A stretch of 64,000 bases of DNA from Flavobacterium panacis (GTDB lineage: Bacteria > Bacteroidota > Bacteroidia > Flavobacteriales > Flavobacteriaceae). Numbering within the stretch: position 1 is the stretch's first letter; the number at the start of each line of letters is the position of its first letter. Location of the stretch: assembly GCF_024649945.1 (NCBI RefSeq), contig NZ_JANKMS010000005.1, forward strand, positions 362,612 through 426,611, given 5' to 3'. The translations under genes were made by a program, and so were the position numbers. Below the pieces are notes generated by a model, which worked only from the letters and a program-made list of their open reading frames with translations, was not told the origin of the DNA and ran no database searches. This document shows positions 63,966-64,000 of this stretch, one piece after another.

Positions 63966-64000
63966 TTTCTAATTAATAGAAAAAACCTCAACAAATCTAA

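Larger units (their letters stand above)
63238..64000 (+). repeat. Tandem array of peptide genes, unit ~194 bp, continues past window
   Basis: Four copies start at 63238, 63438, 63631 and 63825 (spacing 200, 193, 194). Copies 2 and 3 differ at only 3 of 141 coding bases; copy 4 differs from copy 3 mainly around core residues 29-31. The spacer, from TGATTTCTAATTAATAGAAA to ATTTAAAATCATG, is nearly identical too, and the last bases of the window match its first part, so more copies probably follow. Confidence 0.93.

Noticed and set aside
63308..63994. Three minus-strand ORFs of 63-101 codons over the tandem peptide array
   Set aside because: They repeat with the same period as the plus-strand peptide genes and lie antisense to them; they are open only because the array itself is repetitive.

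Overview
The window looks like a chromosomal stretch of a Flavobacterium-type member of the Bacteroidota. Grounds: AT-rich DNA, promoters of the TTG-N19-TAnnTTTG type (asd is an almost perfect example), TonB receptor with a carboxypeptidase-regulatory-like domain, a MurF-alanine racemase fusion, DnaE with a fused N-terminal DnaQ-like exonuclease, and gene ends separated by word-like nested palindromes. No rRNA, tRNA, CRISPR array, insertion sequence or prophage was seen.

Layout. 1-4.5 kb: the end of a TPR sensor kinase, thioredoxin, an AsmA-like envelope protein. 4.6-8.1 kb: a very AT-rich two-gene cassette (Nudix hydrolase overlapping a PLD-nuclease/SF2-helicase/DUF3427-like protein), a plausible defence island. 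8.2-8.6 kb: a small gene preceded by a duplicated start region that brackets a 76-nt three-way-junction RNA-like element. 8.7-14.2 kb: HPF, a repeat lipoprotein, a SnoaL-like secreted protein, an ammonium transporter, TrmB, a LysE-type transporter and a cysteine-less alkyltransferase-like protein. 14.4-22 kb: an NtrY/NtrC-like pair divergent from an adaptor-ATPase-permease export operon with a sigma-54-type promoter in the gap. 22-33 kb: L,D-transpeptidase, Mrp, NifU, ferredoxin, Asd, MscL, MurF-Alr and membrane proteins. 33-40 kb: a His-rich small protein with a TonB receptor, a prolyl oligopeptidase, a Gfo/Idh oxidoreductase, a beta-barrel. 40.8-47.9 kb: DnaE, an SDR and an AraC regulator. 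48.4-53.5 kb: leuC-leuD-leuA-leuB, preceded by an 8-codon Leu-rich leader ORF. 53.5-56.6 kb: RRM protein, lipoprotein, rpsP-rimM-methyltransferase.

56.6-64 kb is the most unusual part: a peptide export locus. On the minus strand a membrane protein with a cysteine-less C39-like domain, a VKOR domain and a CGHC thioredoxin domain is followed by three double-glycine-leader peptides whose cores hold 4, 2 and 6 cysteines, then a C39-peptidase ABC exporter and an HlyD adaptor. This suggests that peptides are leader-recognised, exported, cleaved and disulfide-bonded by one operon. Divergently on the plus strand lies a tandem array of at least four 46-residue GG-leader peptides with a cysteine-free Asp/Asn/Gly/Pro core, repeated every ~194 bp and running off the window. 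The short peptide genes (43-46 residues) fall below common ORF length cut-offs.

A second theme is intergenic: at least a dozen gaps hold long, often perfect and often nested inverted repeats built from a few recurring words (CCACGAATTCACGAATT, CCATATAAGTCATATAAG, CAAAGTAACAAAGG, CGCAAAGACGCGAAG, CTCCAGCGGAGC).
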